DNA of 64,000 bases. It comes from Georgenia sp. SYP-B2076. GTDB taxonomy: Bacteria > Actinomycetota > Actinomycetes > Actinomycetales > Actinomycetaceae. The stretch spans positions 124,001 through 188,000 of the forward strand of contig NZ_RXOZ01000022.1 in assembly GCF_003991205.1 (NCBI RefSeq), given 5' to 3'. The position numbers and the translations under genes were made by a program. Positions 26,626 to 34,897 of the stretch are shown piece after piece. The notes beneath the pieces were generated by a model. That model had not been told where the DNA came from. It ran no database searches and saw only the letters and a list, made by a program, of their open reading frames with translations. Numbering within the stretch: the stretch's first letter is position 1; the number at the start of each line of letters is the position of its first letter.

Positions 26626-26685
26626 ATACTATGACACTCAACTATATACTACGAAGGTCAAGTACATACTATGTTGTCAAACCAT
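26626..26685. promoter_or_regulatory. Three direct repeats ATACTAYG at exact 20-bp spacing in the mmsA/thiolase divergent promoter
   Basis: ATACTATG (26626), ATACTACG (26646) and ATACTATG (26666) recur every 20 bases; copies 2 and 3 are also preceded by TCAACTAT and TCAAGTAC, giving an extended unit TCAASTAYATACTAYG. The stretch is strikingly AT-rich for this genome and lies between the two divergent start codons, so it should contain the promoters of both directions and an operator bound on one face of the helix. The regulator is unknown; the MarR encoded after the thiolase is a candidate. Confidence 0.7.
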
Positions 26686-26732
26686 CCCAGGCCGGCCATC
26701 GACGGCGGGCCACACTCGACGAAGGAGAAGGC

Positions 26733-27902
26733 ATGGCCAGCGTCATCGTCGCCGGAGCGCGCACACCGATCGGCAAGCTGCTGGGCGCCCTGGCCTCCGT
26801 CAGCGCCGCGGACCTTGGGGGCGCCGCCATCAGCGCGGCCATCGATCGGGCACGGATCGAACCCGGTGACGCTGAGGCCGTCTACTTCGGCAACGTCGTC
26901 CAGGCCGGTGTGGGCCCCAACCCGGCGCGTCTCTCGGCGATCTCCGCGGGTGTTCCGCTGAGTGTCCCGGCCACGTCGATCAACAAGCTGTGCCTGTCCG
27001 GGATGACCGCCATCGGCCATGCCGACCTCGCCGTGCGCGCAGGCCTTGCGCGCACCGTCATCGCTGGGGGGACGGAGTCGATGACCAACGCCCCACACCT
27101 CACCCACGTGCGCACAGGGGTGAAGTACGGAGCGGGCGAACTGGCCGACGCGCTGGACCGCGATGCCCTGGTGTGCGGAGTCGACCACGTCAGCATGGGG
27201 GCCGGGACGGAGAAGTACCAGGCCGGCCTGGGGATCTCCCGCGAGGAGCAAGACGACCTTGCTGCACGGTCGCACGCACGCGCGGCTGCCGCTACCGCCA
27301 GTGGTGTCTTCGCTGAGGAGATCGTGCCGGTAACGGTACGGCGCGGTCGCAGCGAGCAGACCGTCGCACAGGATGAGGGTATTCGTCCGCAGACGACCGC
27401 CGAGTCACTCGCCTCGCTCCGTCCAGCCTTCGCACCCGACGGCACCATCACCGCGGGATCAGCGTCACAGCTCTCGGACGGTGCCGCAGCCGTCGTCGTC
27501 ATGGACAAGGCCGAGGCCGAGCGTCGCGGCATCCCCTGGCTCGCCGAGATCGTGTCGTTTGCGACCGTGGCCGGACCCGACCCCTCTCTGCTGCATCAGC
27601 CGGCCCGCGCGATCGCACAGGCCGCGAGCCACGCGGGTGTCGCTCCCTCCGACCTCGACGTCGTCGAGATCAACGAGGCCTTCGCGAGCGTGACGATCGC
27701 GTCCACCCGGGAGCTCGGCATCGACCCCGAGCTCGTCAATGTCAACGGCGGGGCGATCGCTCTCGGTCATCCCGTCGGCATGTCAGGCGCTCGTCTCGCC
27801 CTGACCCTGGCCCTCGAGCTGCGTCGCCGCGGCGGCGGTCTCGGGGCCGCCGCCCTTTGCGGGGGCGGCGGCCAGGGTGATGCCCTCATCCTGCGGGTCT
27901 GA
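26733..27902 (+). CDS. Acetyl-CoA C-acetyltransferase (thiolase)
   Basis: A 389-residue thiolase with the complete catalytic set: Cys87 in NKLCLSGM (acyl carrier), His346 in GHPVGMSGAR, and Cys376 in ALCGGGGQGDA (general base). It condenses or cleaves acetoacetyl-CoA-type thioesters in the cytosol. ATG 26733 follows GAAGGAGAA; an upstream in-frame start lies inside the control repeats and was rejected. It diverges from the mms operon and is followed by a MarR gene 51 bases on, so both may form one short operon. Confidence 0.92.
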   Translation: MASVIVAGARTPIGKLLGALASVSAADLGGAAISAAIDRARIEPGDAEAVYFGNVVQAGVGPNPARLSAISAGVPLSVPATSINKLCLSGMTAIGHADLAVRAGLARTVIAGGTESMTNAPHLTHVRTGVKYGAGELADALDRDALVCGVDHVSMGAGTEKYQAGLGISREEQDDLAARSHARAAAATASGVFAEEIVPVTVRRGRSEQTVAQDEGIRPQTTAESLASLRPAFAPDGTITAGSASQLSDGAAAVVVMDKAEAERRGIPWLAEIVSFATVAGPDPSLLHQPARAIAQAASHAGVAPSDLDVVEINEAFASVTIASTRELGIDPELVNVNGGAIALGHPVGMSGARLALTLALELRRRGGGLGAAALCGGGGQGDALILRV

Positions 27903-27953
27903 CCTCCCGGCCACTCATGACCAGGCACGAATGCGTGAAGGAAGTGATCGATC

Positions 27954-28487
27954 GTGCAACGCCCACCCCTCCCCGTCGACCCGATCGCGGAGGCCCGACG
28001 ACATTGGCGAGCCCACGGCTGGGAGCGCGCTGCGGACGGGATGGCCGCCGTCACCAGTGTGATGAGGGCACAGCAGCTCATGCTCGCGCGGATCGACCAG
28101 GCGCTCAGACCCCACTCACTGAGCTTCGCCCGCTTCGAGATGCTCCGCCTGCTCGCCTTCACCCGTGAGGGCCGCCTCCCGATGGCCAGCGCGACCGCAC
28201 GGCTTCAGGTCCACCCGGCCAGCGTGACCAATACGGTAGGCCGACTCGAGCACGACGGCCTGATGCGTCGGGAGCCCCACCCACACGACGGCCGCGCGAC
28301 GATCCTCGTGCTCACGGACGCCGGTCGGGAACTGGTCGAGGCGGCGACCCGCTCTCTCAACGCCGAGGTCTTCGAGCAGCCCGGCCTGGACGACGACGAG
28401 ACGCAGACACTCGTCCGGACGCTCGCAGCGCTCCGGCAGCGCGCCGGTGACTTCGCCGAGCCCCGCTCGCTGCCTGACCCGCTCTGA
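27954..28487 (+). CDS. MarR-family transcriptional regulator
   Basis: A 177-residue winged-helix repressor. The core reads SFARFEMLRLLAFTREG, then MASATARLQVHPASVTNTVG (recognition helix region, about residues 76-95), RLEHDGLMRREPHPHDGRAT (wing) and a C-terminal dimerisation helix. MarR proteins bind palindromic promoter sites and release on binding small aromatic or acyl ligands. The GTG start at 27954 has GAAGGA about 12 bases upstream. Its position suggests control of the thiolase and of the divergent mms operon. Confidence 0.85.
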   Translation: MQRPPLPVDPIAEARRHWRAHGWERAADGMAAVTSVMRAQQLMLARIDQALRPHSLSFARFEMLRLLAFTREGRLPMASATARLQVHPASVTNTVGRLEHDGLMRREPHPHDGRATILVLTDAGRELVEAATRSLNAEVFEQPGLDDDETQTLVRTLAALRQRAGDFAEPRSLPDPL

Positions 28488-28528
28488 GCCGCGCCTCGGA
28501 GCGGACGGGCAGGCACGGGGTGGCCGCG

Positions 28529-28963
28529 TCAATCGCGCAGGCGTCGCGGACGCACCAGGAGCGGCTGGCTGACGGTTCCGACGAATCCCTCCCTGTCATG
28601 AAGATCGCCGGAAGCAACGGCCGTGCCGCCGGCAGAGATCACTGTTCGCGCCACGATGTTGATCCACTCGCCTGCGGGCGCCCGCCCGAGGGTGAGCGTC
28701 ATCGTGGGCGGGATGAACGTCCAGTCGGAGAGCGGCAGCTCCGCCGACAAGCCATTGACCGAGTCCGCGACGACCGCCAGTCGTTGGATGGGTAACGACC
28801 CTGAGGCGCGGCGGATTCGCCAGGCCGTCGCGCTGACGGCGAGTCGGCCGTTGGCCCAGAGCTTCGCCTCGACCAGCTCGATGCGTCGGCCCGAGCGGAC
28901 GACCTGGGCCTCGGTGACTGGCAGGTAGAACGAATCCGCACGCTCGACGGTCGTGGATCCCAT
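28529..28963 (-). CDS. TesB-like acyl-CoA thioesterase, C-terminal half only (probably truncated)
   Basis: The 144-residue frame matches the second half of the TesB-like double-hotdog thioesterases of actinomycetes, which are about 260 residues: VVRSGRRIELVEAKLWANGR, TAWRIRR, LSDWTFIPPTMTLTL and ARTVISAGGTAVASGDLHD. The N-terminal hotdog is absent, and upstream there is only low-complexity repeat DNA in which no frame carries it. It may be a 5'-deleted remnant, or a stand-alone C-terminal domain starting at ATG 28963. It converges with the MarR gene 41 bases away. Confidence 0.6.
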   Translation of the reverse strand: MGSTTVERADSFYLPVTEAQVVRSGRRIELVEAKLWANGRLAVSATAWRIRRASGSLPIQRLAVVADSVNGLSAELPLSDWTFIPPTMTLTLGRAPAGEWINIVARTVISAGGTAVASGDLHDREGFVGTVSQPLLVRPRRLRD

Positions 28964-29003
28964 CGCTCAACTCCCTGCTCAGGTCGCGATGGAGCGCCCG
29001 CAC

Positions 29004-29063
29004 CGCCGGGGCGGACGCATCGCCGGCGGAGCCCGCCGGGGCGGACGCATCGCCGGCGGAGCC
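29004..29063. repeat. Perfect 2 x 30-bp tandem repeat
   Basis: Two identical, adjacent 30-bp copies (29004-29033, 29034-29063), each beginning CGCCGGGGCGGACGCATCGC. They lie in the gap between the truncated thioesterase and the next gene upstream and are not part of a convincing coding frame. Confidence 0.95.
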
Positions 29064-29090
29064 TGCCTGTGCGAGCCCCGCTCGGCGGCG

Positions 29091-29609
29091 TCAGTCGGAC
29101 CGGCGGATGCCCATCACTCCGCTCACCGGAGCCGGCCACCCGAGCGCCGCGTCCTCGGCGAGGGCGCGATCGATGCTCTCCTCGACGCGCGGCGGGAAGG
29201 CGGTGGCGCGACGGGTGGCGACATCCACCTGGACCGCCACCAGCTCCATCGTGAATGCCAGGCGGTTGTTGGTCCGGTCGAGCAGGAATGCCATCGCGTG
29301 GAGCGCACGGTCCGAGCGGTCCAGCAGCCTCGTGTGAACCGAGATGGGAGTGCCTGCGCGCAGCTCCGCGTGGTAGCGCAGGTGGTGCTCGGCAACGAAC
29401 TGGGTCTGGCCGAGCTCCGGGATGTTGTGGACACCGAGCCCGAGCTGGCCGAACCTCAGCTCCAGCCCGAGAGACCCGAGCACGAGGTAGTACTGCACGT
29501 TCATGTGGTCGTTCGCATCGAGGTACTCGGGCGGGACCTCTCGCTGCAGGGCCTGGGGCAGCTGCACGACCTCGTCGAAGCCGGGCGGTCGCACTCGTGT
29601 CCTGCTCAC
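29091..29609 (-). CDS. Hotdog-fold acyl-CoA thioesterase (4HBT type)
   Basis: A 172-residue single-hotdog protein with EYLDANDHMNVQYYLVLGS, where the Asp of the D-x-N-x-H-x-N motif is the 4-hydroxybenzoyl-CoA thioesterase-type nucleophile or base. It hydrolyses acyl-CoA to acid plus CoA. The GTG start at 29609 overlaps the upstream MaoC stop by 4 bases (GTGA), so the gene is translated with it. It closes a three-gene unit ligase - MaoC - thioesterase on the minus strand. Substrate unknown. Confidence 0.8.
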   Translation of the reverse strand: MSRTRVRPPGFDEVVQLPQALQREVPPEYLDANDHMNVQYYLVLGSLGLELRFGQLGLGVHNIPELGQTQFVAEHHLRYHAELRAGTPISVHTRLLDRSDRALHAMAFLLDRTNNRLAFTMELVAVQVDVATRRATAFPPRVEESIDRALAEDAALGWPAPVSGVMGIRRSD

Positions 29610-30064
29610 GAGCCGGCCAGGATGAAGATGGCCTCGACGACGCAGGCCGGCTTGGCCGCGCCCTCGATCTCGACGACCACGCCGATGTGCGCCTGGATCC
29701 CGGGACCGCTCGGCGTCACGCGGTCGAGGGTCGCCGACGCTCGGACCCTCGAGCCCACCGGAACCGCCTGGGGGAAACGCACCTTGTCGGCGCCGTAGTT
29801 CACGCCCAACGCGAGATCCTCGATGCGGTAGATCGTCTGCATGAGCACCGGGACGAGCGCCAGCGTGAGGAAGCCGTGCGCGACCGTGCCCCCGAAGGGC
29901 CCGGACGCGGCGCGCTCGGGGTCCACATGGATCCACTGCCGGTCACCCGTCGCCTCGGCGAACTGGTCCACCAGGTCCTGGGTGACCGTGACCCAGTCGC
30001 TGGTGCCCAGGACCTCTCCGGCGGCCGCGCTGAACGCCGCCACGTCGTCGAACACTCGCACCAT
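29606..30064 (-). CDS. MaoC-family (R)-enoyl-CoA hydratase
   Basis: A 152-residue hotdog hydratase. The catalytic Asp/His pair of (R)-specific hydratases is visible in FAEATGDRQWIHVDPERA, followed by GTVAHGFLTLALVPVL, the typical substrate-tunnel helix, and VNYGADKVRFPQAVPVGSRV. The compact length is right for a complete homodimeric R-hydratase. ATG 30064 follows AAGGAGA. It sits 45 bases after the acyl-CoA ligase and overlaps the thioesterase downstream. Confidence 0.85.
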   Translation of the reverse strand: MVRVFDDVAAFSAAAGEVLGTSDWVTVTQDLVDQFAEATGDRQWIHVDPERAASGPFGGTVAHGFLTLALVPVLMQTIYRIEDLALGVNYGADKVRFPQAVPVGSRVRASATLDRVTPSGPGIQAHIGVVVEIEGAAKPACVVEAIFILAGS

Positions 30065-30109
30065 GTCTCTCCTTCTCCCGCCCACAGCCGAACGCATCCG
30101 GCGGAGCCC

Positions 30110-31693
30110 TCAGGTCACGATGCGGTCGGAGGCCTGTGCCGGCGCCTCGGATGCCGATGTGAGCCGATCGACGATCTTGAACTTCTGGAGCTTCCCGGAC
30201 GCCGTCCGGGGCAACGGCTCGTCGAGGACGACCCACTTCTTGGGCACCTTGAACTTCGCGAGATTCTCGCGCGCGTGGGCGCTGAGCTCGGCCTCGCTCA
30301 CCGGGTCCTTGAGGACCACGACCGCGGTAGGCGTCTCTCCCCACTTCTCGTCCGGCGAGCCGACCACCGCAACCTCGCGCACCGCGGGGTGACGCATGAT
30401 CGCGTGCTCGAGCTCGGCCGGGTAGATGTTCAGGCCGCCGCTGATGATCATGTCCTTGCGGCGTCCCGCGATGAAGACGAAGCCGTCCTCGTCGACCGTC
30501 GCGAGGTCACCGGTGCGGAACCATCCGTCGGCGAAGGTCGCCGCTGTCTCCTCCGGCCGCCGCCAGTAGCCGGTCGCGGTCCCGGGGGACCGCACGACGA
30601 TCTCGCCCACCTCGCCCACCTCGACGTCCTCGAGCTCGACGTTGACGACCCTGAGATAGCTGATGAGCCCGCCCTTGCCCACCGACCCGACCTTGGCGAT
30701 GGCGTTCCGTGCGGGCAGGTAGGTGCCGCTGAACGGCCCCTCGGTCATGCCGTATATCTGGACCACGTCACAGCCGGGGAGGCGATCGGCGAGCGTCGAC
30801 AGCAGCTCTGCCGGCACCGGCTCCGAGCCGGTGAACACCATCCGGAGCCGGCCGAGTCGCTCGTGCGTGAACGCATCCAACTCAAGCATCCTGCGGATGA
30901 TGACGGGTGGGAGCCCGCTGATCGTCGCCTGGTGATGGTCAAGCGCACGCGTCAGGCTCGCAGCGTCGATCGCGTGGTTCGGCTGGAGAACGACACGCCC
31001 TCCGACCATGAATGTCGCAAGGGTGAACGAGTGGAAACCGGCGACCCAGGCGAGCGCCACGATCAGCACGTACGTGTCCTCGGCCGTGATGTCGTAGTCA
31101 CCGATCTGCTGGAGCACGTTGAACAGGATCGTGGCCTGGGTGTGGATGGCGGCCTTCGGTCGTCCCGTCGTGCCGCTGGTGTACTGAAGGAGGAACGGCT
31201 CCTCCATTCCCGCGCCGTCCTCTAGCTCCAGCCCCGGGCTGAACGGGTAGGTCTCGACGTCGACCCGCAGCCAACCGGGGCGGTCCGCGTCCACGACCAG
31301 CATCGCGCCGGCGAACTCCGGGCGCTCGGTGAGGTGGTCGAGCTTGTCGCACAGGCCGCTCTCGGACATGACGAAGCGGGCGCCGGAGTCCTCGATCAGG
31401 TAGTCGAGCTCCGCCGGAACGAACATGTAGTTCGCCGGCACGATGACCGCCGACAGCTTCGCCGCCGCGAAGTACAGGTCGAACCACTCGACCCGGTTGT
31501 GCATGAGGACGAGGATGCGGTCCCCTCGCTGCAGGCCCAGCTCGCGCAGCTTCCCGGCGAGCTTGTTCGCGCGCTCGTTGAGCTCCTCGTAGGTGTACTC
31601 GGCGCTGTCAGTGACCAGAGCGACGCGGCTGGCATGCTGATGCAGAACGCTCGTCGGTTTGGTGATGAGCTGATCGAGTCGAAGATAGGTCAC
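30110..31693 (-). CDS. Acyl-CoA ligase (AMP-binding, class I)
   Basis: A 527-residue adenylate-forming ligase that activates a carboxylic acid to its CoA ester. Motifs: P-loop YTSGTTGRPK (171-180), VQIYGMTEGPFSG, GWFRTGDLATVDEDGF, GRRKDMIISGGLNIYPAELE (hinge and mobile domain) and the catalytic lysine in PRTASGKLQK. It is clearly paralogous to the ligase starting at 43048: both share the opening LRLDxLI, HNRVEWFDL and FLLQYTSGTTGRPK. It is first in a minus-strand unit with MaoC and a thioesterase. The acid is unknown. Confidence 0.88.
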   Translation of the reverse strand: MTYLRLDQLITKPTSVLHQHASRVALVTDSAEYTYEELNERANKLAGKLRELGLQRGDRILVLMHNRVEWFDLYFAAAKLSAVIVPANYMFVPAELDYLIEDSGARFVMSESGLCDKLDHLTERPEFAGAMLVVDADRPGWLRVDVETYPFSPGLELEDGAGMEEPFLLQYTSGTTGRPKAAIHTQATILFNVLQQIGDYDITAEDTYVLIVALAWVAGFHSFTLATFMVGGRVVLQPNHAIDAASLTRALDHHQATISGLPPVIIRRMLELDAFTHERLGRLRMVFTGSEPVPAELLSTLADRLPGCDVVQIYGMTEGPFSGTYLPARNAIAKVGSVGKGGLISYLRVVNVELEDVEVGEVGEIVVRSPGTATGYWRRPEETAATFADGWFRTGDLATVDEDGFVFIAGRRKDMIISGGLNIYPAELEHAIMRHPAVREVAVVGSPDEKWGETPTAVVVLKDPVSEAELSAHARENLAKFKVPKKWVVLDEPLPRTASGKLQKFKIVDRLTSASEAPAQASDRIVT

Positions 31694-31798
31694 GTGGGGG
31701 CCTCCGCGTCATTGCTGGTGCCTGGATTTTATGCGTCACCCGGTTTCCCGGAGCCCGGCGTGCAGCGGTATGCGACACGTCCGCGACGCCCTCGTTGG

Positions 31799-32215
31799 TC
31801 AGGAGGCTAGGAACCGGTCGAGCCCGCGGATCGACGCCCGGTACAGCCGTTCGACCACTGCGACGAACTCCTCGCGTGAGCCGACGACGTTCGCCTCGCA
31901 CCACCACTCGACCTTCGTCCGGCCGTCGCTCGTCCCGGTCAGGCGCGTGGTGCCGACCACGTCGTCGGCCGGGAAGTGGTGCGGCGGCAGGACCGCGTAG
32001 GAGATCACGTGGGCCGCGGGGTCGCACGTCTCGAGCCGTTCCTGCACCGTGTACCCCGCCACCGTGACGGTGCGCACCGACCCCACACCGGCACCGTCGA
32101 GGCTGCAGCTCTCCAGCCGGGGGATCCATCCGCGAAGCCCACCGAAGCTGGAGAGAACCGCCCAGACCTCGGCAACGGGGTGCGCGATGACCTGCTCGAC
32201 GCGAACCTGTTCCAT
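31799..32215 (-). CDS. SRPBCC-family protein (START-like ligand-binding fold)
   Basis: A 138-residue protein beginning MEQVRVEQVIAHPVAEVWAV with LRGWIPRLESCSLDG and TRLTGTSDGRTKVEWWCEA, the polyketide cyclase/SRPBCC pattern of a small hydrophobic-pocket protein. These may bind or process lipophilic intermediates; a function cannot be given. ATG 32215 is preceded by GAGGGA. It diverges from the PPOX gene across 115 bases and lies about 105 bases upstream of the ligase on the same strand. Confidence 0.75.
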   Translation of the reverse strand: MEQVRVEQVIAHPVAEVWAVLSSFGGLRGWIPRLESCSLDGAGVGSVRTVTVAGYTVQERLETCDPAAHVISYAVLPPHHFPADDVVGTTRLTGTSDGRTKVEWWCEANVVGSREEFVAVVERLYRASIRGLDRFLAS

Positions 32216-32330
32216 GTGTCCCTCTTTCGTACGTTCTGTCGTTTGGCTAGGCCATCCGTGACATCCATGGTCATGACGATTCCGACGTTGGTTCTCGGTG
32301 CGTGACCCGCGCCGAGAGAGAGGTGGAACC

Positions 32331-32792
32331 ATGGGTGTCAGACTCAGTGCCGAGGAGCGGGAGACGTTTCTGCAGAACGGCCACACGGGAATCATCACGA
32401 CGCTGAGACGCGATGGGTCGCCGGTCAGCCTCCCGGTCTGGTACGCGTACCTGGACGGCAAGGTCTACGTCGGCTCGCCCGAGTCCGCTGCCAAGGTCAA
32501 GCGCATCCGGCACGACGACCGGGCGTGGTTCCTCGTGGAGTCGGGCGAGAAGTGGAAAGAGCTCGCCGCTGTCGGCTTCCCTGCCCGTGCCACCGTCGTC
32601 GAGGGCGCCGAGGCCGACCGGGCGATGGCCGCCTACGAGGAGAAGTACGCCGAGTTCCGCACTCCTCCCGAGGAGATGCCGGGTGCGGCGCAGAACCACT
32701 ACGCCAAGACCGTCATGCTTCGGCTCGACCCGACGGGCGACGCACTGACGTGGAACAACGCCAAGATCAGGCTGAAGTCGCCGGTCAGCTGA
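32331..32792 (+). CDS. PPOX-class flavin/F420-binding split-barrel protein
   Basis: A 153-residue split-barrel protein with HTGIITTLRRDGSPVSLPVW, YVGSPESAAKVKRIRHDDRA and a KTVMLRLDP C-terminal strand, the pattern of pyridoxamine-phosphate-oxidase-like proteins that bind FMN or F420. With an F420-reducing fgd nearby, F420 is a reasonable cofactor, but this is inference. ATG 32331 follows GAGAGAGGTGG. A strong hairpin ends the gene and is shared with the convergent racemase. Confidence 0.8.
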   Translation: MGVRLSAEERETFLQNGHTGIITTLRRDGSPVSLPVWYAYLDGKVYVGSPESAAKVKRIRHDDRAWFLVESGEKWKELAAVGFPARATVVEGAEADRAMAAYEEKYAEFRTPPEEMPGAAQNHYAKTVMLRLDPTGDALTWNNAKIRLKSPVS

Positions 32793-32805
32793 CCGCGGTG
32801 CCACC

Positions 32806-32839
32806 GACCGGGCTCCTCCTCCACAGGAGGAGCCCGGTC
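32806..32839. terminator. Strong bidirectional terminator hairpin
   Basis: Perfect 15-bp arms, GACCGGGCTCCTCCT and AGGAGGAGCCCGGTC, around a CCAC loop, between the stop of the plus-strand PPOX gene and the stop of the minus-strand racemase gene. It can end transcription from both sides. Confidence 0.85.
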
Positions 32840-32851
32840 CGCCGTTTCCGG

Positions 32852-33967
32852 TCAGCGCTCCGCGCCCCACTCGTCGAACACCTCGGCGGTGTCCTGGCCG
32901 GCCGCGCGGGGCGCTCGGGGCGCCCGCGCCGACGTCCGCGAGAACCGAGGTGCCGGCGCAGCCTGGGTCACACCGTTGATCTCGGCGACCGTGCCACGCG
33001 CGCTCAGGTGCTCGTCCGCACTGGCCTCCGCCCAGCTCAGGACCGGTGAGACGCAGGCATCGGTCCCGTCGAAGACGGCCGCCCAGTGCGCGCGGCTCTC
33101 AGTGGCGAAGACCTCGGCGATGCGCTGCCTGATCTCGGGCCATCCGGACTGGTCCAGCTGGGCCGGCAGCGTCGTCGGATCGATCCCCAGGCCGTCGAGG
33201 AGCTGGGCGTAGAACTGGGGCTCCATCGCACCGACCGCGACGTAGCGACCGTCGGCGCACTCGTAGGTGTCGTAGAAGGGCGCGCCACCGTCGACGAGGT
33301 TGTCCTCTCGCGCGTCGGTGTGTGCGCCGGCCGCGCGCATGGCCCAGACCAGCTGTGCCAGCAGACTCGCGCCGTCGACCATCGCTGCGTCGACGACCTG
33401 CCCCAAGCCGGACCGCTCCCGCTCCCACAGCGCCGCGAGGACACCGACGACCAACAGCATGGAACCGCCGCCGAAGTCACCGATGAGGTTGAGGGGCGGC
33501 ACGGGCCGCTCACCTGCCCGACCGATCGCGTGGAGAATCCCGGTCGGTGCAAGGTAGTTGATGTCGTGGCCGGCCGTGGCGCTGCGCGGCCCGTCCTGGC
33601 CCCACCCCGTCATCCGTGCGTAGACCAGCCGCGGGTTCACCTCCGCGCAGTCGTCGGGTCCGAGCCCCAGCCGCTCGGCCGTCCCCGGCCGGTACCCCTC
33701 GATCAGCACGTCGGCGCGCTCGACCAGCCGCAGCACACGCTCACGGTCCTCTACGTTCTTGAGATCGGCCGCGACCGAACGTCGGTTGCGCAGCACGTGG
33801 TTCGGCACGCCGTCCATCGGGTCCAGCGCCGCCGTTCCCGGACGTTCGATCCGGACGACGTCCGCACCGAGGTCTCCGAGGATCATCGCGGCGTGGGGAC
33901 CGGGCCCGATGCCCGCGAGCTCCACCACCCTCATACCGACGAGCGGTCCGGCCACCGGCGTGCTCAT
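32852..33967 (-). CDS. Alpha-methylacyl-CoA racemase (CoA-transferase family III fold)
   Basis: A 371-residue CaiB/BaiF-fold enzyme. The racemase subgroup is identified by [11 protein letters not shown] (His134) and [10 protein letters not shown] (Asp164), which match the acid/base pair His126/Asp156 of the mycobacterial racemase, and by [15 protein letters not shown]. It interconverts (R)- and (S)-2-methylacyl-CoA so that the acyl-CoA dehydrogenase can act, which implies an alpha-methyl-branched substrate for the surrounding cluster. ATG 33967 overlaps the MaoC stop by 4 bases. It is last in a minus-strand operon starting with an acyl-CoA dehydrogenase. Confidence 0.88.
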   Translation of the reverse strand: MSTPVAGPLVGMRVVELAGIGPGPHAAMILGDLGADVVRIERPGTAALDPMDGVPNHVLRNRRSVAADLKNVEDRERVLRLVERADVLIEGYRPGTAERLGLGPDDCAEVNPRLVYARMTGWGQDGPRSATAGHDINYLAPTGILHAIGRAGERPVPPLNLIGDFGGGSMLLVVGVLAALWERERSGLGQVVDAAMVDGASLLAQLVWAMRAAGAHTDAREDNLVDGGAPFYDTYECADGRYVAVGAMEPQFYAQLLDGLGIDPTTLPAQLDQSGWPEIRQRIAEVFATESRAHWAAVFDGTDACVSPVLSWAEASADEHLSARGTVAEINGVTQAAPAPRFSRTSARAPRAPRAAGQDTAEVFDEWGAER

Positions 33968-34428
33968 GACCGTCCTCCGACACGCATGCCTCCGTCGGCG
34001 GGGAGGAGGACAGTCGCGGTACCGGTGATCGCTCGGTCCCCACCATGCACGGCAGCCCACACGTCACAGGTCACCAACTGCCCGTCGGAGGACTCCTCGA
34101 TGGCGGTGACGGTTCCTCCGACCAGGACGTCGTCGCCGGCGAAGACGTTCGCACTGAACCGGCACCTCAACCGGCGGATGTTCGATCGGGAGCCTGACCA
34201 CGCACTCAGCAGGTTGAGGATGTACGCGGCCGTCGCGCCTCCCTGGTTGACCTCTACCTCCCCCAGACCAGCCGCCGCGATGGCGTCGAGGTCGTAGTGG
34301 ATGGGGTTGGCGTCCCTGAGGATGAGCGCGAGCTGGAGGATGTGCTCGACGTCGATGTCGCCGACCTCCATGGTGGGCAGCTCGTCGCCCACCGCCACGG
34401 TGCCCGCCTCTGCTTGCTGGATCGTCAC
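33964..34428 (-). CDS. MaoC-like hydratase subunit (second of an adjacent pair)
   Basis: A 154-residue hotdog protein with [20 protein letters not shown], the hydratase Asp/His motif (D-x-N-P-I-H), then [20 protein letters not shown] and [20 protein letters not shown]. It starts at GTG 34428, one base after the stop of the preceding hotdog gene, with GAGGGG upstream. Adjacent short MaoC genes of this kind form heteromeric enoyl-CoA hydratases in steroid side-chain degradation (ChsH1/ChsH2); here the catalytic residues appear to be in this subunit. The overlap with the racemase gene indicates one operon. Confidence 0.8.
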   Translation of the reverse strand: MTIQQAEAGTVAVGDELPTMEVGDIDVEHILQLALILRDANPIHYDLDAIAAAGLGEVEVNQGGATAAYILNLLSAWSGSRSNIRRLRCRFSANVFAGDDVLVGGTVTAIEESSDGQLVTCDVWAAVHGGDRAITGTATVLLPADGGMRVGGRS

Positions 34429-34429
34429 G

Positions 34430-34864
34430 TCAGTCCCCTCGCTTGAACAGATACGTCGCTTCGACGACGCCGTGCGGGTCCTCGTCGGTACCGATCGCCA
34501 CCCGGACGACGATCCGGTCCAGGACGGTGTCGTCACGCATGGCGGAGCGACCGACGTCGACGATCGTGGCTGCGGCGCGGTAGGTGCGACCGACCAGCAG
34601 GGGCCGCTCGATCGAGACGTCCACCTGCCCGTACAAGAGGACGTCGTGAGGGCCGGCGCTGGCGAGTGCCATGAGCTCGTCGACGGAGATGCCCATGCAG
34701 CGCAGCGACGCGACGATGAACCACACGGGGTGCGCCACATCCGGGTCGCCCGGCGCGCGCACCGCATGGTCTGCGATGAAGCTCTCGTGGCGCGGGATCT
34801 CGATGGTGCCGCCGGGGAGCTCACGTTCCCGGAGCGACTCGAGCACGGCAAGTTCGACAGTCAC
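34430..34864 (-). CDS. MaoC N-terminal-domain-like subunit (partner hotdog)
   Basis: A 144-residue hotdog-like protein containing HPVWFIVASLRCMGISVDEL, ASAGPHDVLLYGQVDVSIER and PLLVGRTYRAAATIVDVGRS, the layout of the FAS1-type/MaoC N-terminal dehydratase domain. The Asp/His catalytic motif seen in the neighbouring subunit is not evident, so it probably shapes the binding site of a heteromer. GTG 34864 and a one-base gap to the next gene support coupled synthesis of the two subunits. Confidence 0.7.
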   Translation of the reverse strand: MTVELAVLESLRERELPGGTIEIPRHESFIADHAVRAPGDPDVAHPVWFIVASLRCMGISVDELMALASAGPHDVLLYGQVDVSIERPLLVGRTYRAAATIVDVGRSAMRDDTVLDRIVVRVAIGTDEDPHGVVEATYLFKRGD

Positions 34865-34897
34865 GGTGTCCCTCTCATCGTCAGTTCCTCGCTGGCG

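Noticed and set aside
28981-29070. 30-bp repeats considered as a CRISPR array
   Set aside because: The two copies are directly adjacent with no spacer, and no cas gene is present.
29255-31225. Plus-strand open frame (656 codons) opposite MaoC and the ligase
   Set aside because: Shadow of confidently assigned minus-strand genes, no recognisable motif.
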